Of a DNA stretch of 10,927 nucleotides, positions 5,556-10,927 are shown piece by piece. Both the position numbers and the translations under genes were made by a program. Below the pieces are notes generated by a model that worked only from the letters and a program-made list of their open reading frames with translations, was not told the origin of the DNA and ran no database searches. Source of the stretch: Actinomycetes bacterium (GTDB lineage: Bacteria > Actinomycetota > Acidimicrobiia > Acidimicrobiales > RAAP-2). The DNA lies in assembly GCA_021801615.1 (NCBI GenBank), contig JAJYXS010000137.1:1-10927 (forward strand), written 5' to 3'. The number at the start of each line of letters is the position of its first letter. Position 1 is the stretch's first letter.

Positions 5556-7595
5556 CTACGGCTTCGAGACGCTCCCGACGACGGTCGGCTGGTGCGCGGA
5601 CGTCGGGAGCGCGAGCGAACGGGACGGGGGGTGCGCGTAGAGATAATTGAAGATGTTGGCCACGGCCGGTGCCGCCCCAGCCTCCCCATAGCCGGCCTGG
5701 GCGACTTCGACCACCACGACGTACTGCGTCGGGGCGTTCACCGGACCGAAGCCGACGAACCAGGCATTCGGCGCGACCCCAGCCCTTGTTGTCGCGATTG
5801 TGGCGGTCCCGGTCTTTCCCGCGATCACGTACGAGCTCGGCACGTGGGAGTACTGCTGGAAGGTGTTGTAGGCGGTGCCCTTCGGTGTGTGGGTCGCGCC
5901 GATGAACCCCTGGAGCATTGCCTGGTAGTCGGTCGGCGAAAGCGAGACGTGGCCCGTCACCTTCGGGGCGACCCGCTTCACCACCTTCCCGTCGGGCGAG
6001 ACGATCGCACCGACGACCTCGGGCTGGTGACGGATCCCGTGATCGGCGAACGTCGCGTAGGCCTGCGCCTCCTCGATCGGCGTGATGACCGTCTCGCCCT
6101 GGCCAAAAGCCAGCTCGATGTTTGTCCCCGGGTACCAGAACGTGTTCGGATAGCTCTTCGGTGTGAGCCGGTGGAGCATCTCACGAGTCCTCTGGCTGTC
6201 GACGCGCCCTTGCACCTCTCCTGGGAGGTCGATGCCCGTCAGGTCGCCGAAACCGTACGCGTGGGCCACCTTCTGGATCGCTGTGGCGCCGTACCGGGCA
6301 CGCCCCAGCCAGAACTGCAACCCCAGTGTGTAGAAGAAGAAGTCGTCCGACTCGGTGATCGCCAGCCGCACTGTGATGATGCCGGCGTCGAACGCTGTGG
6401 CGTCGTGGAAGGTGCACCCAGACGTGCATGTCGGGTCGCCGTGTGTCCGCACTGTGAACACGCCGGTGTCGTCCTTGGTCGATGTCGGCGTGATGAGGCC
6501 GTCCTGGAGGGCGGCGGTCGCGGTCGCGAGCTTGAAGGTCGAGCCCGGGGTGTCCAGACCCTGGATGGCATAGTCGTTCAGCGCGCAGCCTCCGGTCGCG
6601 GCGGTGCACCCCGCGCGGAGCTTGTCGTAGTTGGCAGTCGAGATGCCGCCGACCCACTCTGTGAGGCTGTAGGAGGGGTACGAGGCGAGCGCGAGCACCG
6701 CGCCGGTCTGGGCGTCGAGCACGACGGCCGCGCCGTTCGGCGCAGCCGGATGGACGCCGGATGTTGTCCGCGCCCGGTCGGCGGCGATGACTGTTGCGAG
6801 CGCCTGCTGCACGTCCCTTTGGAGAGCCGCTGTCAAGTTCAGCACCACCGTGTCGCCCTGCACGGGCCTGGTCTTGCGCACCGTCCCGACGATTGTCCCG
6901 GTGGGCGTGACCTCGATTGTCTCCCGCCCCGGCTTGCCGCGCAGGTACTGCTCTTCCTCGGCTTCGACGCCGGTCTTGCCGATCTGGGAGGTCTGTGTGT
7001 AGCCGTCGTTCGGATGACTCTTCAGATATGTCGCTGTGATCGGGCCTGTGTAGCCAAGGACCTGGGTACCCGTCGTCCCTCCTTGGGGGTAGTCGCGCAC
7101 CGTCACCTGGACGACTGTGACGCCGGGGAACTGCGACTGGTGCGCCGCGAGGTACTGGACCACCGCGGGCGACGCGTTCTGCACGACCGGCACCGGCTCG
7201 TACGGGCTGTACTCGGGGTCTGTGAGCGCGGCTCGCACCGCTGCTGGCGTGATCCCGCAGAGCGCCGCCACTTTCCCGACGATCGACGGATCCGAGGACG
7301 CTTCGGCACGCGACAGCACGATCTCGTTCTCCACCTTGTTCCCGACGAGCACCGTGTCCCGGCGGTCCACGATGAGCCCCCGGGGCGCGGGAATCGTGAC
7401 CGTCCGCAGGGAGTCCTGGTTCACCGCGACCGCGTACTGGTGGCGGTCGATGACCTGGAGGTCCCAGAGCCTGAGGACCATCACGCAGAACAGCACGAAG
7501 ACGATGGACGCGACGACGCGCATACGAACCCGAGGACGGGACGGCACCTCCTCGGGGGAAGGAACGAGAGCGGCGACGTTGACGCTGCGGCGCAC
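5556..7595 (-). CDS. mrdA: Penicillin-binding protein 2, peptidoglycan transpeptidase of the elongasome
   Basis: This is a class B penicillin-binding protein that cross-links peptidoglycan during cell elongation with RodA and MreBCD. Using GTG 7593-7595, the product has 679 residues. There is a short basic cytoplasmic tail and one membrane helix (about 26-44). The dimerisation region begins near residue 60 (PAPRGLIVDRRDTVL). In the transpeptidase domain the active serine is Ser352 (PGSTFK, Lys355), the second motif is Ser416-Asp-Asp and the third is Lys594-Thr-Gly. Two Cys pairs close to the active site (330/337 and 390/394) look like extracytoplasmic disulphides. The start is uncertain. ATG 7521-7523 is an alternative, and neither has a well-spaced Shine-Dalgarno sequence. 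The gap to mreD is 122 nt with the GTG start. Context after mreBCD favours MrdA over FtsI. No rodA follows. Confidence 0.94.
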   Translation of the reverse strand: MRRSVNVAALVPSPEEVPSRPRVRMRVVASIVFVLFCVMVLRLWDLQVIDRHQYAVAVNQDSLRTVTIPAPRGLIVDRRDTVLVGNKVENEIVLSRAEASSDPSIVGKVAALCGITPAAVRAALTDPEYSPYEPVPVVQNASPAVVQYLAAHQSQFPGVTVVQVTVRDYPQGGTTGTQVLGYTGPITATYLKSHPNDGYTQTSQIGKTGVEAEEEQYLRGKPGRETIEVTPTGTIVGTVRKTRPVQGDTVVLNLTAALQRDVQQALATVIAADRARTTSGVHPAAPNGAAVVLDAQTGAVLALASYPSYSLTEWVGGISTANYDKLRAGCTAATGGCALNDYAIQGLDTPGSTFKLATATAALQDGLITPTSTKDDTGVFTVRTHGDPTCTSGCTFHDATAFDAGIITVRLAITESDDFFFYTLGLQFWLGRARYGATAIQKVAHAYGFGDLTGIDLPGEVQGRVDSQRTREMLHRLTPKSYPNTFWYPGTNIELAFGQGETVITPIEEAQAYATFADHGIRHQPEVVGAIVSPDGKVVKRVAPKVTGHVSLSPTDYQAMLQGFIGATHTPKGTAYNTFQQYSHVPSSYVIAGKTGTATIATTRAGVAPNAWFVGFGPVNAPTQYVVVVEVAQAGYGEAGAAPAVANIFNYLYAHPPSRSLALPTSAHQPTVVGSVSKP
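5570..5611 (-). terminator. Perfect 11-bp inverted repeat at the 3' end of mrdA
   Basis: CGCTCCCGACG (5570-5580) and CGTCGGGAGCG (5601-5611) form a perfect 11-bp stem with a 20-nt loop, inside the last 19 codons of mrdA. A competing smaller hairpin, CCGAC (5575-5579) with GTCGG (5584-5588), overlaps one arm. No U-run follows on the transcript, so it is not a standard intrinsic terminator. It could mark the 3' end or a processing point between the mre-mrdA block and the radical SAM block. Confidence 0.4.
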
Positions 7596-7683
7596 CCGGA
7601 TCCGGAGCCTGTGGGCACGCTGCCTGGCGTGACCGCCACCGCCCCGGACGCGCCTGCGGCCTGCCGGCCTCAGGTAGACCCGT

Positions 7684-7701
7684 CCACCCCGGAAAGGGTG
7701 G
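7684..7701 (-). other. Hairpin in the mreD-mrdA gap
   Basis: CCACCC (7684-7689) and GGGTGG (7696-7701) form a perfect 6-bp stem with a 6-nt loop, starting 17 nt after the mreD stop. It lies in the 122-nt stretch 7596-7717, where I see no gene and no TAnnnT box placed for a leaderless start. It may modulate read-through into mrdA. The upstream part of this stretch could still be coding if mrdA uses an unusual start. Confidence 0.3.
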
Positions 7702-7717
7702 CGGAACGAGCGACGGC

Positions 7718-8236
7718 TCACCGGAACCAGCCCGTGCTGGCTCGCTCGGCGGAGGCCGTGAGCGCCCAACGCATGACGCGGACGGAGAGCCCTGCGAGCA
7801 GCGCATTCGTGACCGCGATCACGGTCACGACGGTGACGAGGTCCACGTGGAGGAACTGCGACTCGCCGAGCAGCGCACCGAGCACGGCGTACAGCATGAC
7901 CGCGAGCGCGCTCGCGCCGAGCGCGACCAGGGTCGGGAGCCCGCGCACGTCACGCACCAGGTCGCCGGAGACGGCCCCGACGGCGTACCCGATGAGCGTC
8001 CCGACGAGAGCGCTCAGCCCGAGCGGGGTCGGCGTGAGCAGGTCCGCTGCCATGCCTGCGACGAAGCCCATGGTCGCCCCCTCGACCGGCCCTGCCACGA
8101 TCCCAGCGGCGACGGGAAGCAGGAACATGATGTCCGGGGAGGCGCCGCCAATGCGGACCTCCAGGACGACGGTCATCTGCGCGAGCAGCGCGACCGCCAC
8201 GACGAGAAGGGCCCTGACGACGACGCGTCCGCTCAC
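7718..8236 (-). CDS. mreD: Rod shape-determining membrane protein MreD
   Basis: MreD is an integral membrane component of the elongasome that works with MreC and MrdA/RodA. The 172-residue product is almost entirely hydrophobic, with about five or six predicted membrane segments (around 5-25, 33-50, 52-68, 72-90, 99-121 and 131-152). It carries the family-typical stretch PDIMFLLPVAAGIVAGPVEG and the following GFVAGMAADLLTPTPLGLSA. GTG 8234-8236 is chosen because GAGG lies 8 nt before it and it starts 16 nt after the mreC stop. An upstream ATG at 8279-8281 would overlap mreC by 29 nt and has no ribosome-binding site. Sequence identity across the family is low, so the call rests on topology, these motifs and gene order. 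Confidence 0.92.
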   Translation of the reverse strand: MSGRVVVRALLVVAVALLAQMTVVLEVRIGGASPDIMFLLPVAAGIVAGPVEGATMGFVAGMAADLLTPTPLGLSALVGTLIGYAVGAVSGDLVRDVRGLPTLVALGASALAVMLYAVLGALLGESQFLHVDLVTVVTVIAVTNALLAGLSVRVMRWALTASAERASTGWFR

Positions 8237-8252
8237 CTTCAGGACCTCGAGC

Positions 8253-9104
8253 TCACGACGATCCGGACCACTCGACCACATCCACGTAGGTCAGGCTGTT
8301 CAGATCGGCGAGGGGACGCGCCGACACCTGCTTGTCAGCGGCCCCGACGACGCCGTGCACGGCGGTCACCCTCGCGACCGGGATCCCCGGGGGGAACGCC
8401 CCGCCCTGGAGCCCGCTGGTCTCGATCAGCTCACCGCGCGACACCCGCGCTGTCGAGGGCACGTAGTCGATCTGGAGCGGACGATCCGTGCCGACACCGA
8501 CGAGGGTCGCCTCCAGCCCGTGGCGCAAGGAGACGCCGATCGCCGACTTCCCGTCGGTGAGCAGCCGTACGGTCGCGGAGGTGTGCGTCGCTGTCACCAC
8601 CTCGCCGACGAGGCCACCAGGACCGATCACCGGGTCGCCCGACGTCACCCCTGTATCACGACCTTTGTCGATGGAGACCGTCGCGGCGAAATCCGAGACG
8701 TTCTGCGCTGTCACCTCTGCGGGGACCTCGGGCAGCGAGGCGAGCGCCGGAAGCCTGCTCGTCGCGAGCAGCCGCTCGAGCTGCGCGTACTGGCGCCCCG
8801 CGGCTTGCCCGATCGAGCGCTGGCGCTCGAGCGCGAGGATCTGGTCCTGGAGCTTCTGGTTCTCCTGTTCGAGCGAGCCGTAGTCCACTGCACCGGCGAA
8901 GAACCGGCCGATCGGGTCGAGCGCGCCGTTCACGGCGCGCCGCAGGGGCGAATAGATGTCGCTCGCTAGCGTCTTCGCCCCTGACGTGAGGGACTGGGCC
9001 CTGCCGGTCTCGTCGAGCGTGATGATCGTGACCGAGAGGAGCACCAGCACGATCAGGGTCGCGAGCGTACGACGCGACCTCCGCCGCCGTGCGGCTCTCG
9101 CCAC
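8253..9104 (-). CDS. mreC: Rod shape-determining protein MreC
   Basis: MreC is a single-pass membrane protein that links cytoplasmic MreB to periplasm-side peptidoglycan synthases and activates MrdA-RodA. The 283-residue product has an Arg-rich cytoplasmic tail (1-12) and a membrane helix (about 13-31). A coiled coil follows (about 75-115, LEQENQKLQDQILALERQ). The beta-barrel region runs from about 129 to the end (VSIDKGRDTGVTSGDPVI, GLVGEVVTATHTSATVRLL, VPSTARVSRGELIETSGLQG, FPPGIPVARVT). Length is normal. The start is GTG 9102-9104, 15 nt after the mreB stop, with only weak purine-rich sequence ahead. Translational coupling to mreB is likely. Confidence 0.96.
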   Translation of the reverse strand: MARAARRRRSRRTLATLIVLVLLSVTIITLDETGRAQSLTSGAKTLASDIYSPLRRAVNGALDPIGRFFAGAVDYGSLEQENQKLQDQILALERQRSIGQAAGRQYAQLERLLATSRLPALASLPEVPAEVTAQNVSDFAATVSIDKGRDTGVTSGDPVIGPGGLVGEVVTATHTSATVRLLTDGKSAIGVSLRHGLEATLVGVGTDRPLQIDYVPSTARVSRGELIETSGLQGGAFPPGIPVARVTAVHGVVGAADKQVSARPLADLNSLTYVDVVEWSGSS

Positions 9105-9119
9105 TTCGACCCGAGCTGG

Positions 9120-10151
9120 TCAGCGGGAGGAGGAGGTGATCAAGACGCGCTTGAGCGCCTCGAACTCCTCCAGGCACTGCCCGCTGCCGACGGCGACGCA
9201 ATTCAGCGGATCCCGGGCGACGACGATCGGCATCCCGGTCTCGTGCTGCAGGCGGGACTCGAGCCCGTGCAGGAGCGCGCCACCGCCGGTGAGCACGATC
9301 CCTTGCTCCATGATGTCCGCGGCCAGCTCGGGAGGCGTGCGATCCAGGGTCACCTTGACGGCGTCGACGATCGCAGAGACCGGCTCGTCGATCGCACGCC
9401 TGATCTCCTCGGTGGAGACCACGACCGTCTTGGGCAGCCCGGTCACGAGGTCGCGGCCGCGGATCTCCGCGTGCAGCTCCTCTTCGAGAGGGTAGGCGGA
9501 GCCGAGGGCGATCTTGATCTCCTCGGCCGTGCGCTCGCCGAGCGCGAGGCTGAACTCCTTCTTCACGTAGGAGACGATCGCCTCATCGAGCTCGTCACCG
9601 CCGATGCGGACCGACTGGCTCGTCACGATGCCGCCCAGCGAGATGACCGCGACCTCCGTGGTGCCACCGCCGATGTCGACGACCATGTTGCCCGTCGGCT
9701 CGTGCACCGGGAGCCCGGCGCCGATCGCGGCGGCCATCGGCTCTTCGATGATGTAGGCCTTGCGCGCCCCTGCGTACTCGGCAGCCTCCATCACTGCACG
9801 CTGCTCCACCCCGGTGATCCCCGACGGCACGCAGATGACCATCCGGGGCTTGGCGAAGCGGCGCTGGTGGACCCGATGGATGAAGTAGCGAAGCATCTTC
9901 TCGCAGATCTCGAAGTCCGCGATGACGCCGTCCTTGAGCGGGCGGATCGCCTGGATGTTGCTCGGGGTCCGCCCGATCATGCGCTTGGCTTCGGCGCCGA
10001 CCGCGAGGGGTCGTCCGTCCTTCACGTCGACCGCGACGACCGACGGCTCGTTCAGCACGATCCCGCGCCCACGCACGTAGACGAGCGTGTTCGCCGTGCC
10101 GAGGTCGACCGCCATGTCGCGGCCGAGGACGTAGAGACGGTTGTCTGACAT
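9120..10151 (-). CDS. mreB: Rod shape-determining protein MreB (bacterial actin)
   Basis: MreB is the actin-like ATPase whose membrane-bound filaments direct lateral wall synthesis. The 343-residue length is standard. The phosphate-1 loop is at 16-22 (DLGTANT) and the phosphate-2 loop at about 158-165 (VVDIGGGTTE). The adenosine motif is at about 284-292 (GIVLTGGGA). Other conserved blocks are GIVLNEPSVVA, RPLKDGVIADFE, VCVPSGITGVEQRA and IIEEPMAAAIGAGL. The start ATG 10149-10151 has a purine-rich ribosome-binding site (GGAGAGGAG) about 10 nt upstream. Met13 (MAVDLGTANT) is an internal alternative. It is the first gene of the mreBCD-mrdA block, with its own candidate promoter about 90 nt upstream. 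Confidence 0.98.
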   Translation of the reverse strand: MSDNRLYVLGRDMAVDLGTANTLVYVRGRGIVLNEPSVVAVDVKDGRPLAVGAEAKRMIGRTPSNIQAIRPLKDGVIADFEICEKMLRYFIHRVHQRRFAKPRMVICVPSGITGVEQRAVMEAAEYAGARKAYIIEEPMAAAIGAGLPVHEPTGNMVVDIGGGTTEVAVISLGGIVTSQSVRIGGDELDEAIVSYVKKEFSLALGERTAEEIKIALGSAYPLEEELHAEIRGRDLVTGLPKTVVVSTEEIRRAIDEPVSAIVDAVKVTLDRTPPELAADIMEQGIVLTGGGALLHGLESRLQHETGMPIVVARDPLNCVAVGSGQCLEEFEALKRVLITSSSR

Positions 10152-10240
10152 GGACCTGGGGCTCCTCTCCGAGGATCCTCTCGCCGGAGACGTGCCGCCG
10201 ACGAGCTCTGGGGGTCCGCTGGCGACGGGTCCCTCGGGGA

Positions 10241-10269
10241 AGGCTAGGGGACGGCGCGTTCGAGCACAA
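10241..10269 (-). promoter_or_regulatory. mreB: Candidate sigma-70-type promoter of mreB
   Basis: On the minus strand TTGTGC (10264-10269) and TAGCCT (10241-10246) are separated by exactly 17 nt. The -10 fits TAnnnT, and the -35 keeps the TTG of TTGACA. Transcription would start near 10233-10235, giving a leader of about 80 nt that ends in the GGAGAGGAG ribosome-binding site. It lies in the 169-nt ndk-mreB gap, right after the ndk-proximal repeat array. Confidence 0.45.
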
Positions 10270-10270
10270 G

Positions 10271-10326
10271 GCCGTCCCTGCGAGACCGTCCCTCCGAGGG
10301 CGCCCCTTCGAGGGCGCCCCTCAGAC
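10271..10326. repeat. 14-bp imperfect tandem repeat over the ndk stop codon
   Basis: Four consecutive 14-bp units start at 10271, 10285, 10299 and 10313. They read GCCGTCCCTGCGAG, ACCGTCCCTCCGAG, GGCGCCCCTTCGAG and GGCGCCCCTCAGAC. Units 1 and 2 resemble each other, as do units 3 and 4. The last unit contains the ndk stop (TGA on the minus strand, 10321-10323). Units 3 and 4 bring two palindromic GGGCGCCC boxes (10298-10305, 10312-10319) that can pair as an 8-bp stem with a 6-nt loop directly after ndk. No U-run follows. It could act as an mRNA-end structure. Confidence 0.75.
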
Positions 10327-10734
10327 CAGCTCGGGGAAGAACAGCGCGATCTCCCGGCGCGCGGACTCCGAGGAGTCCGAGCCGTGCACCAAGTTCTCGG
10401 TCATCTCGATGGCAAGGTCGCCGCGGATCGTCCCGGGCGCCGCTTGCCTGGGGTCGGTCGCCCCCATCAGGGCGCGCACCACCGCGTACGTCTCGTCGTC
10501 CGGCCCCTCGACCACCATGACCAGGGCCGGGGAGCGGGTGATGAACGCGACGAGGTCCTCGTAGAAGGGCTTGCCCTCGTGCTCCGCGTAGTGGCGTCTC
10601 GCGACGTCCCCTGTGATCGCGCGCAGCTCGCACGCCACGAGGCGGAGGCCCTTGCGCTCCAGGCGCGAGAGGATCTCGCCCGCGAGCCCCCGTTCGACGG
10701 CATCCGGCTTCACGATGACGAGCGTGCGGGTCAC
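10321..10734 (-). CDS. ndk: Nucleoside diphosphate kinase
   Basis: Ndk transfers the gamma phosphate of ATP to nucleoside diphosphates through a phospho-histidine, balancing cytoplasmic NTP and dNTP pools. The 137-residue product has TLVIVKPDAVERGLAGEI at the N-terminus and HYAEHEGKPFYEDLVAFI at about 48-65. The active-site motif NLVHGSDSSESARREI holds catalytic His117. Length is normal. The start is GTG 10732-10734. No Shine-Dalgarno match precedes it, but TAGGGT lies exactly 9 nt upstream, suggesting a near-leaderless message. It follows folC after 83 nt and precedes mreB by 169 nt. The folC-ndk-mreB order is shared with Streptomyces as I recall it. Confidence 0.97.
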   Translation of the reverse strand: MTRTLVIVKPDAVERGLAGEILSRLERKGLRLVACELRAITGDVARRHYAEHEGKPFYEDLVAFITRSPALVMVVEGPDDETYAVVRALMGATDPRQAAPGTIRGDLAIEMTENLVHGSDSSESARREIALFFPELV

Positions 10735-10743
10735 GAGCCGTGG

Positions 10744-10749
10744 ACCCTA
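10744..10749 (-). promoter_or_regulatory. ndk: Candidate -10 box (TAGGGT) 9 nt before ndk
   Basis: TAGGGT fits TAnnnT and is followed by CCACGGCTC and the GTG start of ndk. No good -35 was found 17-18 nt upstream, where the folC-ndk hairpin lies. It has the same spacing as the boxes before the radical SAM gene and rplU. Confidence 0.4.
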
Positions 10750-10760
10750 TCAGGAACGGT

Positions 10761-10776
10761 CCCGAGGGTCCTCGGG
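10761..10776 (-). terminator. Hairpin between folC and ndk
   Basis: CCCGAG (10761-10766) and CTCGGG (10771-10776) form a perfect 6-bp stem with a GGTC loop, 41 nt after the folC stop and 26 nt before the ndk start codon. No U-run follows. It could weaken read-through from folC into ndk. Terminator function is inferred from position. Confidence 0.35.
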
Positions 10777-10817
10777 AAGCCCGGAGGGCGGCAGCAGGTG
10801 GAAGCCCGCCGAAGGCG

Positions 10818-10927
10818 TCAGCGGCCGGGTGGCGCGCTCGTCTGCTGCTCGGGCCGCCCGACGAGGAGCTCCCTGGCCTCAGCCACGACGTACAGCGAGC
10901 CGGCGACCACGACCAGCCCGTCCTCGC
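10818..10927 (-). CDS. folC: Folylpolyglutamate / dihydrofolate synthase, last 35 codons (5' part outside window)
   Basis: Only the C-terminal end is present, entering from the right edge and stopping at TGA 10820-10818. The visible peptide contains EDGLVVVAGSLYVVAEARELL, the typical final strand-helix of FolC (consensus-like V-x-GSLY-x-VGEAR). FolC adds glutamate to folates in the cytoplasm. The call rests on this short motif plus its position next to ndk and mreB, as in other actinobacteria. The tail after the motif (VGRPEQQTSAPPGR) is not conserved. Confidence 0.8.
   Translation of the reverse strand, partial: EDGLVVVAGSLYVVAEARELLVGRPEQQTSAPPGR

Noticed and set aside
7596..7769. TTG start at 7769 for mrdA
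   Set aside because: It overlaps mreD by about 50 nt, and the added residues are Arg/Gly-rich without similarity to class B penicillin-binding protein tails.
8237..8281. Upstream ATG start (8281) for mreD
   Set aside because: It would overlap mreC by 29 nt and has no Shine-Dalgarno sequence. GTG 8236 has GAGG at good spacing and follows the mreC stop by 16 nt.
5490..8969. Very long plus-strand open frame (about 1159 codons) antisense to mrdA, mreD and mreC
   Set aside because: It is a shadow of GC-rich coding on the other strand. Its composition is Arg/His/Pro/Val-rich with no domain, while the opposite strand carries three clear genes.
1..10927. Mobile elements, CRISPR arrays, tRNA or rRNA genes, toxin-antitoxin or defence genes
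   Set aside because: The region is densely packed with housekeeping genes. I saw no transposase motif, spaced repeat array, cloverleaf or defence-protein signature.

Overview
This is a GC-rich chromosomal window with the conserved gene order of Actinomycetota (folC, ndk, mreBCD, mrdA, a radical SAM gene and its partner, rne/rng, rplU, rpmA). The order resembles the Streptomyces locus around mreB and rplU. MreB, GTG starts, TAnnnT -10 boxes and the protein sequences fit a deep-branching, rod-forming actinobacterium, perhaps of class Acidimicrobiia. That placement is an inference from recognition, not from a search. I see no plasmid, phage, insertion-sequence, CRISPR, tRNA or rRNA signature.

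All genes but one lie on the minus strand, so the window reads right to left in transcription order. The right edge (10818-10927) holds the last 35 codons of folC, followed by ndk (10321-10734). Next come mreB, mreC and mreD (10151 down to 7718) and mrdA, encoding penicillin-binding protein 2 (7595-5556). Together these form most of the cell-elongation machine. A plausible sigma-70-type promoter for mreB lies at 10241-10269. RodA, the usual partner of MrdA, is not encoded here.

The second block runs from 5491 to 325. It encodes an uncharacterised radical SAM protein with an N-terminal B12-binding-like region, its companion DUF2344 protein, an RNase E/G-family endoribonuclease, and ribosomal proteins L21 and L27. 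The gaps are 14 to 52 nt, consistent with one transcript. obg, the usual neighbour of rpmA, is missing. Instead a purine nucleoside phosphorylase gene, cut at the left edge, converges from the plus strand (2-238).

The most notable observation is at the junction of the radical SAM gene and the DUF2344 gene. An 11-bp sequence is perfectly duplicated in tandem (3540-3561). The stop codon of the radical SAM gene is the first three bases of its downstream copy. Removing one copy would join the two reading frames into one protein of about 938 residues. As I recall, these two families occur elsewhere both as neighbours and as fusions, so this looks like a recent or switchable split. A second pattern is that three genes without a convincing Shine-Dalgarno sequence (ndk, the radical SAM gene, rplU) each carry TAGnnT exactly 9 nt before the start codon, which suggests near-leaderless transcripts. 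Short tandem duplications also overlap the stop codons of rplU and ndk, and one lies in frame inside the DUF2344 gene.
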